The notes beneath the pieces are model-generated. The model saw nothing but the letters and a program-made list of their open reading frames with translations, was not told the DNA's origin and searched no databases. From Fen-1038 sp042408355 (GTDB lineage Bacteria; Chloroflexota; Anaerolineae; Anaerolineales; Villigracilaceae): a stretch of DNA of 35,100 bases. Each line of letters begins with the position of its first letter. Position 1 is the stretch's first letter. Positions 21,730-30,196 of this stretch are shown here, piece after piece. Where the stretch lies: positions 1 to 35,100 of the forward strand of contig JBHORD010000173.1 in NCBI GenBank assembly GCA_042408355.1, in the 5' to 3' direction. The translations under genes and the position numbers were made by a program.

Positions 21730-22896
21730 ATGCGCGTCAAGCACAATCGTTTTCTGATCACCATTACATTGGTGATCTTTACCCTGCTTACTGCCTGCCA
21801 GCCGCAACAGCCTCAACCGCAATCTCCAGCTTTGGCGCTCACGGCGGCATTGAAGGAATTAACCGGAGCGGTTGATATTAAACAACCGGGGGACAGTAAT
21901 TTTTCTCCGGCCGCGGTGGGAATGACCTTAAAACAAAACGGCGAAATCCAAACCGGCGATGACGGGCGCGTTCGTTTGGACCTTTCGACCGGAACCATTA
22001 TTCGCGTTGCTCCTTCCTCGATTTTTACGCTCGTTTCGAATCAACCCAGCGACGGAAGTTTGATGACGCAATTGAATTTGGCCGTCGGCCGCATCTTCAT
22101 CATTCTCAAAGGCGGAAGCGCAAGCGTCAACACGCCTTCTGGCGTGGCATCGGTGCGCGGGTCGTATCTTTCTGTGTATGTGGATCCGACGACGCTCGAT
22201 GTTTACATCACCTGCCTGGAGGGCGATTGCGGCGCAAGCAATACAGCCGGAGCCGTCAATTTCGGAACGGGACAACAAACCATTCTGTTCCATTGCATCG
22301 CCGCGACGGGTCAATGTTCGGCTCCGATGGTGGGGTCCATGTCGCCGGAGGATTATCAAAACTGGCTGAACGAAAATCCCGAAGTTTTACCTTTGATCCG
22401 CGACGCGTACGCGACGTTGACCGCGCTGGCGCCCACCTCCACCGGCACGCCTCCGCCGGCCACCGCGACGCCGCTCCCCACATCCACAGCCGGGCCGCTG
22501 GCGTGTTTAAATGTCACCAGTCCAGGCACGGGCCTGGAAGCGAATGCCGTAGGGCCCATCCTTTTCTCATGGGAACCCAAAGAGGGCGCAAGCTCATATA
22601 AACTCACCATTACATACCCCAACGGCGCCAGCGCTTCGTTCTATACGGACAGCACCAGTATTACGCGTTACGCCGAATCAATGCCGGCTCAAGGGACATA
22701 TTCGTGGAGCATCACGGCTTATGACAATTCGGGCAATGTAATTTGTCAAACGGGCGAAGGCACATTCTCGAAGCCTCAATGGGTAAAGCCGCAGCCCAAA
22801 CCGCCAATGGTATGTACTACCGGTCAATATGTGAATCCGAATGCGCCGTGCTATTGCGGCGGCACGGGAACGCCGCCGCCGTGGTGCCCGCAATAA
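21730..22896 (+). CDS. FecR-domain lipoprotein
   Basis: The 388-residue protein starts at an ATG with GAGGAGAG before it and has a lipoprotein signal (LLTAC, C23), so it should be anchored outside the cell membrane. A FecR-type domain spans about 45-200: GEIQTGDDGRVRLDLSTGTIIRVAPSS, then VGRIFIILKG and TPSGVASVRGSYLSV, with a TCLEGDC segment. A Pro/Thr linker (PPPATATPLPTST) and a beta-rich domain like fibronectin type III follow, ending in a Cys-rich tail with CYCGG. FecR domains often relay extracytoplasmic signals. The next gene, 13 bases on, encodes a CHASE2 cyclase whose sensor part lies on the same side of the membrane, so this protein may feed it. This is an inference. Confidence 0.85.
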   Translation: MRVKHNRFLITITLVIFTLLTACQPQQPQPQSPALALTAALKELTGAVDIKQPGDSNFSPAAVGMTLKQNGEIQTGDDGRVRLDLSTGTIIRVAPSSIFTLVSNQPSDGSLMTQLNLAVGRIFIILKGGSASVNTPSGVASVRGSYLSVYVDPTTLDVYITCLEGDCGASNTAGAVNFGTGQQTILFHCIAATGQCSAPMVGSMSPEDYQNWLNENPEVLPLIRDAYATLTALAPTSTGTPPPATATPLPTSTAGPLACLNVTSPGTGLEANAVGPILFSWEPKEGASSYKLTITYPNGASASFYTDSTSITRYAESMPAQGTYSWSITAYDNSGNVICQTGEGTFSKPQWVKPQPKPPMVCTTGQYVNPNAPCYCGGTGTPPPWCPQ

Positions 22897-22909
22897 GGAT
22901 GAAAAGGGA

Positions 22910-24739
22910 ATGCGCCAGCTAAAGAACATTTCCCGCTTCCGTTTCATTTTGATCGCGATTGCCGCGCTTGTGTTGCTGGCGCTTCAATTCGCGGCGAGTA
23001 TTCCGAATATCAGCACGCCGCTCGAAACGCTGGAGTTGGAAAGCCGCGATGAATGGATGCGTCTGCGCGGCGCCCGTCCGACATCGGGAGATATTGTGAT
23101 CGTCGCGATTGACGACGAGTCTTTCAAGTGGACCGGCTATCAATGGCCGTGGCCGCGCGCGTATCTGGCACAAATCGTCAATGCGATCAACAAGGGCAAG
23201 CCGCGCGTGGTTGGCCTCGATGTCTTTTTAACGGAAGCCGGCAGAGATCCCGGCGGCGACGCGGCGCTGGCGCAGGCAATCAGTCAATCGCCGTCATCCG
23301 TTTCAGATATGGAGATTCTGCATCCGCAAGCGGGGATGATCTCGTTAAGTCTGCCCGTTCAACCCATCCGCGGCGCGTTGAAAGCCATAGGCATCACAAC
23401 TATCGTTGTGGACAAGGACGCCGTCACGCGCAGTATCCAGGCGTACGATAGTTATGGCAATCAGGTTTATTACAACTGGGCTTTTCAGGTTGCGGCTCAA
23501 TATCTTAAGGTTGATCCGCCGTCCAATCCGAATCAATTCGACCTGACATTCAACGGAAAACAAGTTCCCCTGCATAAGGGTCTGCTGCTTGTCAACTTCA
23601 ATGGGCCGGCTGGAACATACCCCACGTATTCCGCTTATCAAGCAGCGTTGGGCGACGTGCTGAAGGAAAATCCAAACGCGTTCAAGGATAAGATCGTTTT
23701 AATTGGGGCGACGACGATCACATTGCATGACGTTTACGCAACGCCGTTCTCGGCGCAACAACCCACCTCCGGCGTCGAGCTGGTTGCCAATGCCATTGAC
23801 ACACTTATCACAGGAAACTATCTGACCGAGACGCCGCCATGGTTGGATTTGCTCATCATCCTTGCCATGGCTTTTGCGGCGGGCTTTATTTCGCGCATCC
23901 AACGGCCTTCCCTGGCGCTTGCCGTCATGGCGGGCGCCATGGTTTTATATGCGATCATTGCTTATCTGGCTTTTACCGCGGAGGGGTTGTACGTTCCGAT
24001 TGTCGCTCCGCAACTGATGTTATTCCTCGGCGTAATTCTGCCAACGCTCGAACAATCCGTTCAACAGGAGTTGGAAAAGCGGCGCGTCCGAAATTTGTTC
24101 AGCCGATTCATTTCGCCGGAAATGGTTGATCGGCTGATTGCCACGCGCGATCTCAATTCGCTTAACAAGCGCGCCAATCTCAGCATTCTCTTTTCCGATA
24201 TCCGCGGCTTCACCACGCTCTCCGAAAAATTATCGCCGGAGGAAGTTGTTTCTGTTTTGAATCCGTACCTTGAAGCGATGACGCAGGCCATTGAAAAATA
24301 TGAAGGGACGGTTGACAAATATGAAGGCGACGCGATTGTGGCTTTCTTCGGCGAACCGATTGTGCATGAAGACCATGCCCGGCGCGCGGTGCGGACGGCT
24401 GTCGAAATGCTCAAGTCGCTTGAGGATCTGCGCCAGCGCTGGGAACGGGAAGGACATCCTTTTCGCATCGAAATCGGCATCGGAATCAATTCGGGAGAGG
24501 TTTTTGTAGGTCTGCTCGGATCGGCTCAACGCGTCAATTACACCGTCATCGGCGATAATGCCAACATCGCCTCCCGCCTGCAAGATTTAACCAAAACGTA
24601 TCAGTGGCCCATTCTGATCAGCGAAAGCACCTACGAACAAGTCAAGGATGAATTCGAAACCGAATTTGCAGATTCGGTGATGGTCAAAGGCCGGAGCGAG
24701 CCGGTGAAAATTTACAAGGTGCTTGGAGTCCGCGCTTAA
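22910..24739 (+). CDS. CHASE2-domain adenylate cyclase (class III)
   Basis: The 609-residue protein has one membrane segment (11-31), a CHASE2 sensor outside (about 35-305, with VIVAIDDESFKWTGYQWPWPR and GLDVFLTE), three more membrane segments (about 312-378), and a cytoplasmic class III cyclase domain (about 420-600). Metal ligands are D430 (FSDIRGF) and D474 (YEGDAIV). K470 and D549 (VIGDNANIASR) are of the ATP-selecting kind, and N552/R556 are the transition-state residues. All catalytic positions are filled, so an active cAMP-producing enzyme is likely. The start at 22910 has AAAAGGGA nearby and fits the signal anchor. It follows the FecR lipoprotein by 13 bases. No cAMP receptor gene is in the window. 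Confidence 0.92.
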   Translation: MRQLKNISRFRFILIAIAALVLLALQFAASIPNISTPLETLELESRDEWMRLRGARPTSGDIVIVAIDDESFKWTGYQWPWPRAYLAQIVNAINKGKPRVVGLDVFLTEAGRDPGGDAALAQAISQSPSSVSDMEILHPQAGMISLSLPVQPIRGALKAIGITTIVVDKDAVTRSIQAYDSYGNQVYYNWAFQVAAQYLKVDPPSNPNQFDLTFNGKQVPLHKGLLLVNFNGPAGTYPTYSAYQAALGDVLKENPNAFKDKIVLIGATTITLHDVYATPFSAQQPTSGVELVANAIDTLITGNYLTETPPWLDLLIILAMAFAAGFISRIQRPSLALAVMAGAMVLYAIIAYLAFTAEGLYVPIVAPQLMLFLGVILPTLEQSVQQELEKRRVRNLFSRFISPEMVDRLIATRDLNSLNKRANLSILFSDIRGFTTLSEKLSPEEVVSVLNPYLEAMTQAIEKYEGTVDKYEGDAIVAFFGEPIVHEDHARRAVRTAVEMLKSLEDLRQRWEREGHPFRIEIGIGINSGEVFVGLLGSAQRVNYTVIGDNANIASRLQDLTKTYQWPILISESTYEQVKDEFETEFADSVMVKGRSEPVKIYKVLGVRA

Positions 24740-24825
24740 CCCGTCTCCTCAACCGCGAAGACAAAGCCCGCTTGATTTATAATCATCGGTAAAATTCTTT
24801 CAAGGCGTTTCCTCATGGAGGAATG

Positions 24826-25800
24826 ATGCCGTTCCTTGCATCCTTGTTCTTTTCGTTTGTCCCCGTTTTCCTGATGGCCGCGTTCGTCTATTGGCTCGAC
24901 CGCTACGAAAAAGAACCGCTGATCCTTTTAGGCGCAACATTCTTCTGGGGCGCGGTGGTCGCGGCAGGCAGCGCTTTTGTCATCAACACCATTTTCGGAA
25001 TCGGGATTTATGCCATCACGGGCTCCGGCGACATTGCCGATCAGGCAACGGCTTCATTGGTCGCGCCGTTTGTAGAGGAGGGATTGAAAGGCCTTGCAGT
25101 GCTGATCATCTTTTTCCTTTTCCGCAAGGAGTTCGATTCCATCCTCGATGGAATCATTTATGCCGCCATTGCCGCGCTGGGATTCGCCGCCACAGAAAAT
25201 GTCCTGTATATCTACCAGCACGGTTACGTCGAGGGAGGCTGGAGCGGATTCTGGAGACTGGTTTTCATCCGCGACGTTGTCGTCGCGTGGCAACATCCAT
25301 TTTTCACGGCATTCACCGGCATTGGACTAGCGATCGCACGCGTAAACAAGAATGTTCTTGCAAAGATCATCGCCATCCCGATGGGCTACGGTTTTGCCGT
25401 CTTCGCCCACGCATTTCACAACAGTTTCGGCGATTTGATCGGCGGCATGGGCGGCTTCGTCCTGGGAAGTCTGGCGGATTGGTCCGGCTGGATTGTAATG
25501 GCGGTCTTCATCCTATTCATGATTATCCGCGAGCGCGGGATGATGAAGCGGCAACTGGCAGATGAGGTTGCAGGCGGCATCATCACACAGGCACAATACA
25601 AACATTCATTGTCGCCGCTGACCATGAGCACCGCCTTGTTCACAGGCGGCTTCACCGCTATCCGCTTTTATCAGACCTGCGGCGAACTGGCGCACAAGAA
25701 GGAACAACTTCAGACGCTGGGCGATGAAGGCGGCAACACTGCCATCATTCAATCGCTGCGAAATCAGCTCATGGCTTTGTCTCCTCGCGTGAAAGCGTGA
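24826..25800 (+). CDS. PrsW-family membrane protease
   Basis: The 324-residue protein has about eight hydrophobic segments and the PrsW/CPBP pattern: YWLDRYEKEPLILL near the start, the EE pair in VAPFVEEGLKGLAVL (E84, E85), FAATENVLYIYQH, and two His-bearing helices in VVAWQHPFFTAFTG and FAHAFHNSFGD. These residues are the proposed metal-dependent active site. In Bacillus PrsW starts the release of an ECF sigma from its anti-sigma; here the anti-sigma seen in this window is soluble, so no client can be named. Two adjacent ATG codons occur; the second (24826) has the better distance from GGAGG (24817-24821), so I use it. TATAAT at 24778-24783 may be its promoter -10. Confidence 0.85.
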   Translation: MPFLASLFFSFVPVFLMAAFVYWLDRYEKEPLILLGATFFWGAVVAAGSAFVINTIFGIGIYAITGSGDIADQATASLVAPFVEEGLKGLAVLIIFFLFRKEFDSILDGIIYAAIAALGFAATENVLYIYQHGYVEGGWSGFWRLVFIRDVVVAWQHPFFTAFTGIGLAIARVNKNVLAKIIAIPMGYGFAVFAHAFHNSFGDLIGGMGGFVLGSLADWSGWIVMAVFILFMIIRERGMMKRQLADEVAGGIITQAQYKHSLSPLTMSTALFTGGFTAIRFYQTCGELAHKKEQLQTLGDEGGNTAIIQSLRNQLMALSPRVKA

Positions 25801-25876
25801 AAAACAATCTGCACCAAGATGATTGTGACACGATTACAATCATCAATGGTGTTCGACGCTTCAACACCACAAAAAA

Positions 25877-26740
25877 ATGAAACCCTTCCATTCATCCACC
25901 GATCAGGATAGTTCAAAAAGGCTGATACACGCCAAACGTAAATATGGCATACTTTACGGGGCAGTCGCCGGATTTGTTTTTGCTGTCGTCGCGTGGGGCA
26001 TTGACGACTACTATTTGAGCCAGGCGCATGTTCTTTATCCGTGGCTGAAATTCGCCATCGGCGTCATTGTCTGCACCGGTTTTGGAGCGCTTGCGGGGAG
26101 GCTGTCGGCTCAATTTGAAAAAGTATTAATCGCGGTTTTGCTCTGGTTGTCCGCCTCAGCCCTGTTTGCCTGGCTCACCATCGCAATTCCGTTCGAGATC
26201 GCTCCACGCGTGATGGTCTGGTTGAAACCGGAACTAAAAGGCGTATTGCATTACACTTTTTACCCGGATTTTCAGGCTCGTTTCATCGTGGACCTTGCAT
26301 GGGTGCTGATCTTCGGCTTATTTGTGGGGCTGTTACAGCTCACGATGACCGATTCAGCCATGTTCTCCTTATCATCTGCGGCAAAGTTGCTGCCCCTGGT
26401 TGTCTGCGCCATCCTCATGATCCTTGCCGGAAGCAGAGTAGACGATCTTACCAATCAGCCTCTGCGTATTGCTTTGATTTCCATTGACAACGTTATCCAA
26501 TTTGCAAACGAACATCAGGGTCAGAACGTGGACCCTCAAACCGCCAAGCAAATGCATCTTGGCGTGGTAAGCAGTGTGGAAGATTTGATTCGCCTGCCGC
26601 GCTATCTCGTCGTAAGCAAATACGATAACTATCTGGGAGAAATTGATATTGCTGTCGAATTTGGCGGCACGTTTGCCAGCTGTGTGACGGTTTATGGACA
26701 ACCCATATTTTGTGAAAAAGGAACTCCCTCATCGCCATAA
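25877..26740 (+). CDS. Multi-spanning membrane protein of unknown function
   Basis: The 287-residue protein has about six hydrophobic segments (for example 25-43, 58-75, 83-106, 138-158 and 170-188) after a basic start. The last 90 residues, beginning DDLTNQPLRIALISIDNVIQ, are soluble and contain IDNVIQFANEHQGQ and FGGTFASCVTVYGQPIFC, with two Cys. This tail looks like a small folded domain that could face outward. I do not recognise a family. A ribosome site is not obvious before the ATG, which follows a run of A. It ends 52 bases before the tRNA gene. Confidence 0.7.
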   Translation: MKPFHSSTDQDSSKRLIHAKRKYGILYGAVAGFVFAVVAWGIDDYYLSQAHVLYPWLKFAIGVIVCTGFGALAGRLSAQFEKVLIAVLLWLSASALFAWLTIAIPFEIAPRVMVWLKPELKGVLHYTFYPDFQARFIVDLAWVLIFGLFVGLLQLTMTDSAMFSLSSAAKLLPLVVCAILMILAGSRVDDLTNQPLRIALISIDNVIQFANEHQGQNVDPQTAKQMHLGVVSSVEDLIRLPRYLVVSKYDNYLGEIDIAVEFGGTFASCVTVYGQPIFCEKGTPSSP

Positions 26741-26792
26741 CCCGACTTCGGCAAAGGAAGCGGGGGAACTTTATGATAAAATTTTTGCGCCC

Positions 26793-26864
26793 GCCCCTGT
26801 AGCTCAGCGGATAGAGCGTCGGCCTCCGGAGCCGGAAGCGAGAGTTCGAGTCTCTCCAGGGGCG
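26793..26864 (+). tRNA. tRNA-Arg (anticodon CCG)
   Basis: A full cloverleaf can be drawn: acceptor GCCCCTG/CAGGGGC, D stem GCTC/GAGC with loop AGCGGATA, anticodon stem TCGGC/GCCGG with loop CTCCGGA (anticodon CCG), and T stem GAGAG/CTCTC with loop TTCGAGT. The discriminator is G. The CCA end is not encoded. It reads CGG codons. A hairpin terminator follows after ten bases. Confidence 0.95.
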
Positions 26865-26874
26865 CACCATGAAC

Positions 26875-26900
26875 ACCGCCTTCGGGCGGTTTTTGTTTTT
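26875..26900 (+). terminator. Intrinsic terminator of tRNA-Arg
   Basis: ACCGCC (26875-26880) pairs with GGCGGT (26885-26890) over a TTCG tetraloop, followed by TTTTGTTTTT. Confidence 0.9.
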
Positions 26901-26936
26901 CAAAGCCAGCATGGATGGATGGATTACAATTGCCGC

Positions 26937-27842
26937 GTGCGTAACTATCTTTTCGTGACGATCATGCTGACATTTTTGCTTTCTGCTTGCGGATTGACTC
27001 TCTCGGCATCTTCAAGCGGGACAGCCACGCCGTTCATCATCACGGCGACGCTGCCTCCAACGCCCATTCCTCCGCCAACGCTGACGCCAGCGCCGCCAAC
27101 TCCATCGCCGACACTCGCGCCCGTCACCGGCACAACGTCAACTCAATTGAATGTGCGCGGCGATCCATCAACATCCGGCGCGCTGTTGGGAATGATCGGC
27201 CCCTTTGCAAAAATTCAAATCGTTGGAAAAGACTCGAGCGGAAAATGGTATCAGATCATTTATCCGCAAGGCAGGGACGGCAAAGGCTGGATTGCCGCGC
27301 AATACGTGCAGGTTGATAACGCGACTGCGATCCCGACGATTGCAGACGCGGCAACGCCGTCGCCAACGGAAGCCTCCAACAGTCCCGCGCCGAACGCAAG
27401 CGGGACGATGCAAACCAGTGAAACCGCCGCGCCGACAATCATCCCGCCGACGATCACGCCAACTTTGATTTCCGCGCCGCAGGATGGGGACTCAGCCCAG
27501 TCGCCCGCCGTCAAGGTTACGTTTTCACCATCCGGCACGCGCTCGCTGATCTTTTCCAGCGATGTCTCCGCGCCGCAGGGTGATGCGGAGGATTGGATTC
27601 AGTTCACACCTTATGGCACAAGTGTAATTATCAATTTGACTTGCACCGGCAGTGGAACATTGAACGTGAGTCTGCAGCAGAATGGCACACAGGTTAAAAG
27701 TTGGGATGGAACTTTATGCGGCGCGACTCAACAGGTCAGTGTTTCAGCGGGCCAGGCCTATTTGATGGGCCTGTCTGCTGAAACAGTCAGCGGGCAATTG
27801 GAATACATCCATTACACGTTAAGCGTCGCCACGCCGCCTTAA
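26937..27842 (+). CDS. SH3b-domain lipoprotein
   Basis: The 301-residue protein has a lipoprotein signal (FLLSAC, C18), a long Thr/Pro-rich spacer (TLPPTPIPPPTLTPAPPTPS), a bacterial SH3 domain (about 67-126, TQLNVRGDPSTSGALLGMI with KWYQIIYPQG and KGWIAAQYVQV), a second Pro/Thr spacer, and a C-terminal beta domain like the pre-peptidase C type (VTFSPSGTRSLIFSSDVSAPQG, ending HYTLSV). SH3b domains often bind cell-wall or surface sugars or peptides. I use the GTG at 26937 because it gives a compact signal peptide and is preceded six bases earlier by TACAAT, like the leaderless start at 18858; the ATG at 26919 is also possible. A longer frame through the tRNA is not real. Confidence 0.82.
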   Translation: MRNYLFVTIMLTFLLSACGLTLSASSSGTATPFIITATLPPTPIPPPTLTPAPPTPSPTLAPVTGTTSTQLNVRGDPSTSGALLGMIGPFAKIQIVGKDSSGKWYQIIYPQGRDGKGWIAAQYVQVDNATAIPTIADAATPSPTEASNSPAPNASGTMQTSETAAPTIIPPTITPTLISAPQDGDSAQSPAVKVTFSPSGTRSLIFSSDVSAPQGDAEDWIQFTPYGTSVIINLTCTGSGTLNVSLQQNGTQVKSWDGTLCGATQQVSVSAGQAYLMGLSAETVSGQLEYIHYTLSVATPP

Positions 27843-27925
27843 CTTTTGAAGAAGGTATTTCTTTCAAAGATGCACTTACGGCATAGACCCTAAAACCTGT
27901 ATATGTATTCCGGGCTAACGAAATC

Positions 27926-27958
27926 AGGCGAGCAGAAAGCGCCCGCCTTTATTTTTTT
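27926..27958 (+). terminator. Intrinsic terminator after the SH3 lipoprotein gene
   Basis: AGGCG (27926-27930) pairs with CGCCT (27944-27948), followed by TTATTTTTTT. It lies about 85 bases past the stop codon. The stretch before it (27843-27925) shows nothing else. Confidence 0.7.
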
Positions 27959-27966
27959 GACTGACA

Positions 27967-28005
27967 TTGTGGAGAATTGTACAAAATCAATTTCTATGGT
28001 AGATT
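27967..28005 (+). promoter_or_regulatory. rex promoter with candidate Rex operator
   Basis: TTGTAC (27977-27982) and TAGATT (28000-28005) are 17 bases apart. The 18-bp element TTGTGGAGAATTGTACAA (27967-27984) overlaps the -35 and resembles the Rex consensus TTGTGA-N6-TCACAA in nine of the twelve fixed positions. Autoregulation would follow if Rex binds here. Confidence 0.5.
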
Positions 28006-28041
28006 TGTAAACAGATCCAGTAAAGACGAGGGCAGATCAAA

Positions 28042-28662
28042 ATGAATGCAGATAAAATTCCAGATATCATCATCGGCCGCCTGCCAATCTATTTGCGGGC
28101 GCTCCAACGCATGTCCGAAAAAGGGATGAAAACGACCTCATCGCAGGAATTGGGCGAACATGTGGGGATTTCTGCGGCGCAGATCCGCAAGGATATTTCC
28201 CAGTTTGGAGAATTCGGCAAGCAGGGAACAGGCTATTCGATTCCCTTCCTAATGGATAAACTGCGCGAAATCCTGAACGTCAACAAGATGTGGGATGTAG
28301 CGGTCGTGGGCGCGGGCGACATGGGACATGCGCTTGCCCGTTACCAGGGATTCAAAAACCGGGGGTTTCAGGTCGTCATGGTTTTTGACAACGATCCTTC
28401 CAAAATTGGACAGAAGGTTGGCGACTTCGTTGTCGAAGACGCAAACAAAATGGTGGAACGCATCCGCGCCGCAAAAGTTAAAATGGCGATGATCACTGTG
28501 CCCGCTGCCGCCGCCCAGAGTGTGGCAGATAAATTGGTTCAGGCGGGCGTGAAAGCCATTCTCAATTACGCCCCCGTCAGTCTAAACGTTCCAGACGATG
28601 TGCATGTTCAATATATTGACCCGGCAACACATCTGCAACGAATGACTTATTATCTGGATTAG
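28042..28662 (+). CDS. rex: Redox-sensing transcriptional repressor Rex
   Basis: The 206-residue protein has an N-terminal winged helix (about 10-80, with SSQELGEHVGISAAQIRKDISQFGEFGKQGTGY, the signature of Rex) and a Rossmann domain with VVGAGDMGHAL (88-98) and FDNDPSKIG, where the Asp binds the NAD ribose. The C-terminal swapped helix contains ATHLQRMTYYL. Rex leaves its operators when NADH rises, turning on fermentative and respiratory genes under low oxygen. It is monocistronic here, with its own promoter, a candidate self-operator and a terminator. Confidence 0.96.
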   Translation: MNADKIPDIIIGRLPIYLRALQRMSEKGMKTTSSQELGEHVGISAAQIRKDISQFGEFGKQGTGYSIPFLMDKLREILNVNKMWDVAVVGAGDMGHALARYQGFKNRGFQVVMVFDNDPSKIGQKVGDFVVEDANKMVERIRAAKVKMAMITVPAAAAQSVADKLVQAGVKAILNYAPVSLNVPDDVHVQYIDPATHLQRMTYYLD

Positions 28663-28680
28663 TCGGGATAGACGGCAAAT

Positions 28681-28712
28681 AAGAAGACGGCTTTCAGCCG
28701 TCTCTTCTTTTT
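28681..28712. terminator. Intrinsic terminator between rex and the mreB-like gene
   Basis: AGACGGCT (28685-28692) pairs with AGCCGTCT (28696-28703) over TTC, extended by AAGAAG/CTTCTT, with T-runs for rex and A-rich sequence on the other side, so it may serve both converging units. Confidence 0.85.
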
Positions 28713-29718
28713 ATACCTGCGGGAGATTACGCCGCAATATGTTCATCATTCCCAAGCCGCGTATCGCTCCCTCGACCGCGCACGTCATCGGATTATCCAC
28801 CAAATAAGCGGGGATGCCCAACGACTTGGTCAACAATTTATCAATGCCGCGCAATAACGCTCCTCCGCCGCACAGGGCCACGCCGCGGTCAATGATATCC
28901 GCTACGAGTTCGGGCGGTGTTTTTTCAAGAACGCGGCGGCACGTTTCGGTAATTTCCTTCAGCGGCTCCTGCAACGCCTCGACAATCTCGCCCGTTGTCA
29001 AAGTGACCGGACGCGGCAAACCGGTGACTTGATCCTGCCCCTGCACCTCCATGCTGTTCTCCGTCTCTTGAGGCACAGCCGCTCCAATCTTGACTTTAAG
29101 CTGTTCCGCCGTTGCCTGACCGATTATCACGCCATATTTGCGCCGCACGTAACTGACGATTGCATCATCCAGATCAAGGCCGCCCTTGCGAAGAGTCTCA
29201 GCGGAGACAATGCCGTACATTGCCAGGACCGCCGCTTCTGTGCATCCGCCGCCGAGAGAAATAACCATGTTTCCAGACGGCGAACCAATGGGCAGGTCAA
29301 TGCCAAGCGCCGCCGCCAGCGACTGCTGAATCAAGGAGGCTTCGCGTGAGCCGGCTTCCATCACAGCTTCGTAAACCGCGCGGCGCTCCACGCTGGTGAC
29401 GCCATACGGCACCGAGATCATCACGCGCGGACGAAAGACGCGCAGCGATCCGCTGACGCGTTGAAGCAGATACGACAGCAAGGTTTCAGTAATTTCGTAA
29501 TCGGCGATGACGCCATTCCGCAACGGGCGGGCGACTTCGATGTTCTCCGGAACACGCCCGTACATGTCGCGCGCTTCGTTTCCTGCCGCCACCATCTTCT
29601 GCTCATTCACTTCAATGGCGACAATAGTCGGCTCCTGCAGCAACACTTGCGTGCTGTCTGCAAGACGGGTAAATATCGTTCCTAAATCAATGCCCAGGTC
29701 CTTTGAAAATACAGCCAC
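28711..29718 (-). CDS. MreB-like actin-family protein
   Basis: The 335-residue protein is full length for MreB. The phosphate-1 loop is DLGIDLGTIFTRL (7-19), where the usual form is DLGTANTL, and phosphate-2 is ISLGGGCTEAAVLAMYGIV. RPLRNGVIADYEITE (85-99) and the adenosine motif CGGGALLRGIDK are normal for MreB. MreB polymers under the membrane guide wall synthesis and rod shape. The altered ATP loop (IFTRL) may reflect a subfamily such as Mbl. The gene is last in the F1-ATPase operon, three bases after atpC, so its production is tied to the ATP synthase, and no mreC/mreD follow. Confidence 0.87.
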   Translation of the reverse strand: MAVFSKDLGIDLGTIFTRLADSTQVLLQEPTIVAIEVNEQKMVAAGNEARDMYGRVPENIEVARPLRNGVIADYEITETLLSYLLQRVSGSLRVFRPRVMISVPYGVTSVERRAVYEAVMEAGSREASLIQQSLAAALGIDLPIGSPSGNMVISLGGGCTEAAVLAMYGIVSAETLRKGGLDLDDAIVSYVRRKYGVIIGQATAEQLKVKIGAAVPQETENSMEVQGQDQVTGLPRPVTLTTGEIVEALQEPLKEITETCRRVLEKTPPELVADIIDRGVALCGGGALLRGIDKLLTKSLGIPAYLVDNPMTCAVEGAIRGLGMMNILRRNLPQV

Positions 29719-29721
29719 GGA

Positions 29722-30156
29722 TCAAATTCCCGGAAAACGAGTTTCGCTTTTTCGATAACGCCGCACCACATCCAGCCGCAAATTCGAACGGCGCAGTGCG
29801 GCTTCCACAGCCAGCAGCGCGTCGGGGCTCTTGGGTGTGCCTTTAGCAAGCGCTTCCTCGGCGCGTTTCTTTGCAAGCTGGGCGCGCTCCACATCAATCT
29901 CCTCAACGTTCTCAGCCGCATCAGCCAGAATTGTCACAATATCGGGCTGGACTTCGGCCACGCCGCCTGACACTGCGAAGATATCTTCCTTGCCGCCGCG
30001 GCGAACTTTGACAACGCCATATTTCAACGTTGTCAGAACGGGCGCATGATGAGGCAGGACGCCCATCTCGCCGCCCGCGCCCGGCAGAATGACGATATCA
30101 ACATCGCCCTGAAAAACGGTGCGATCCTGGGAAACAATTTCACAACGAATGGGCAT
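29722..30156 (-). CDS. atpC: F1 ATP synthase epsilon subunit
   Basis: The 144-residue protein has the N-terminal beta-sandwich (MPIRCEIVSQDRTVFQGDVDIVILPGAGGEMGVLPHHAP) and the helical C-terminus (EEIDVERAQLAKKRAEEALAKG) that can inhibit the motor. The GEMGVLPHHAP loop is the best family mark. It couples the rotating gamma stalk to the membrane ring. It begins 40 bases after atpD, the largest gap in the operon. Confidence 0.95.
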   Translation of the reverse strand: MPIRCEIVSQDRTVFQGDVDIVILPGAGGEMGVLPHHAPVLTTLKYGVVKVRRGGKEDIFAVSGGVAEVQPDIVTILADAAENVEEIDVERAQLAKKRAEEALAKGTPKSPDALLAVEAALRRSNLRLDVVRRYRKSETRFPGI

Positions 30157-30196
30157 ATTTTTATTTCATCCAAGTTTGTTGCTGTCACGCCGATGA

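Noticed and set aside
26694..26936. Long upstream extension of the SH3 lipoprotein frame
   Set aside because: It runs through the tRNA-Arg gene and its terminator; a lipoprotein signal starts at 26937 (or 26919).
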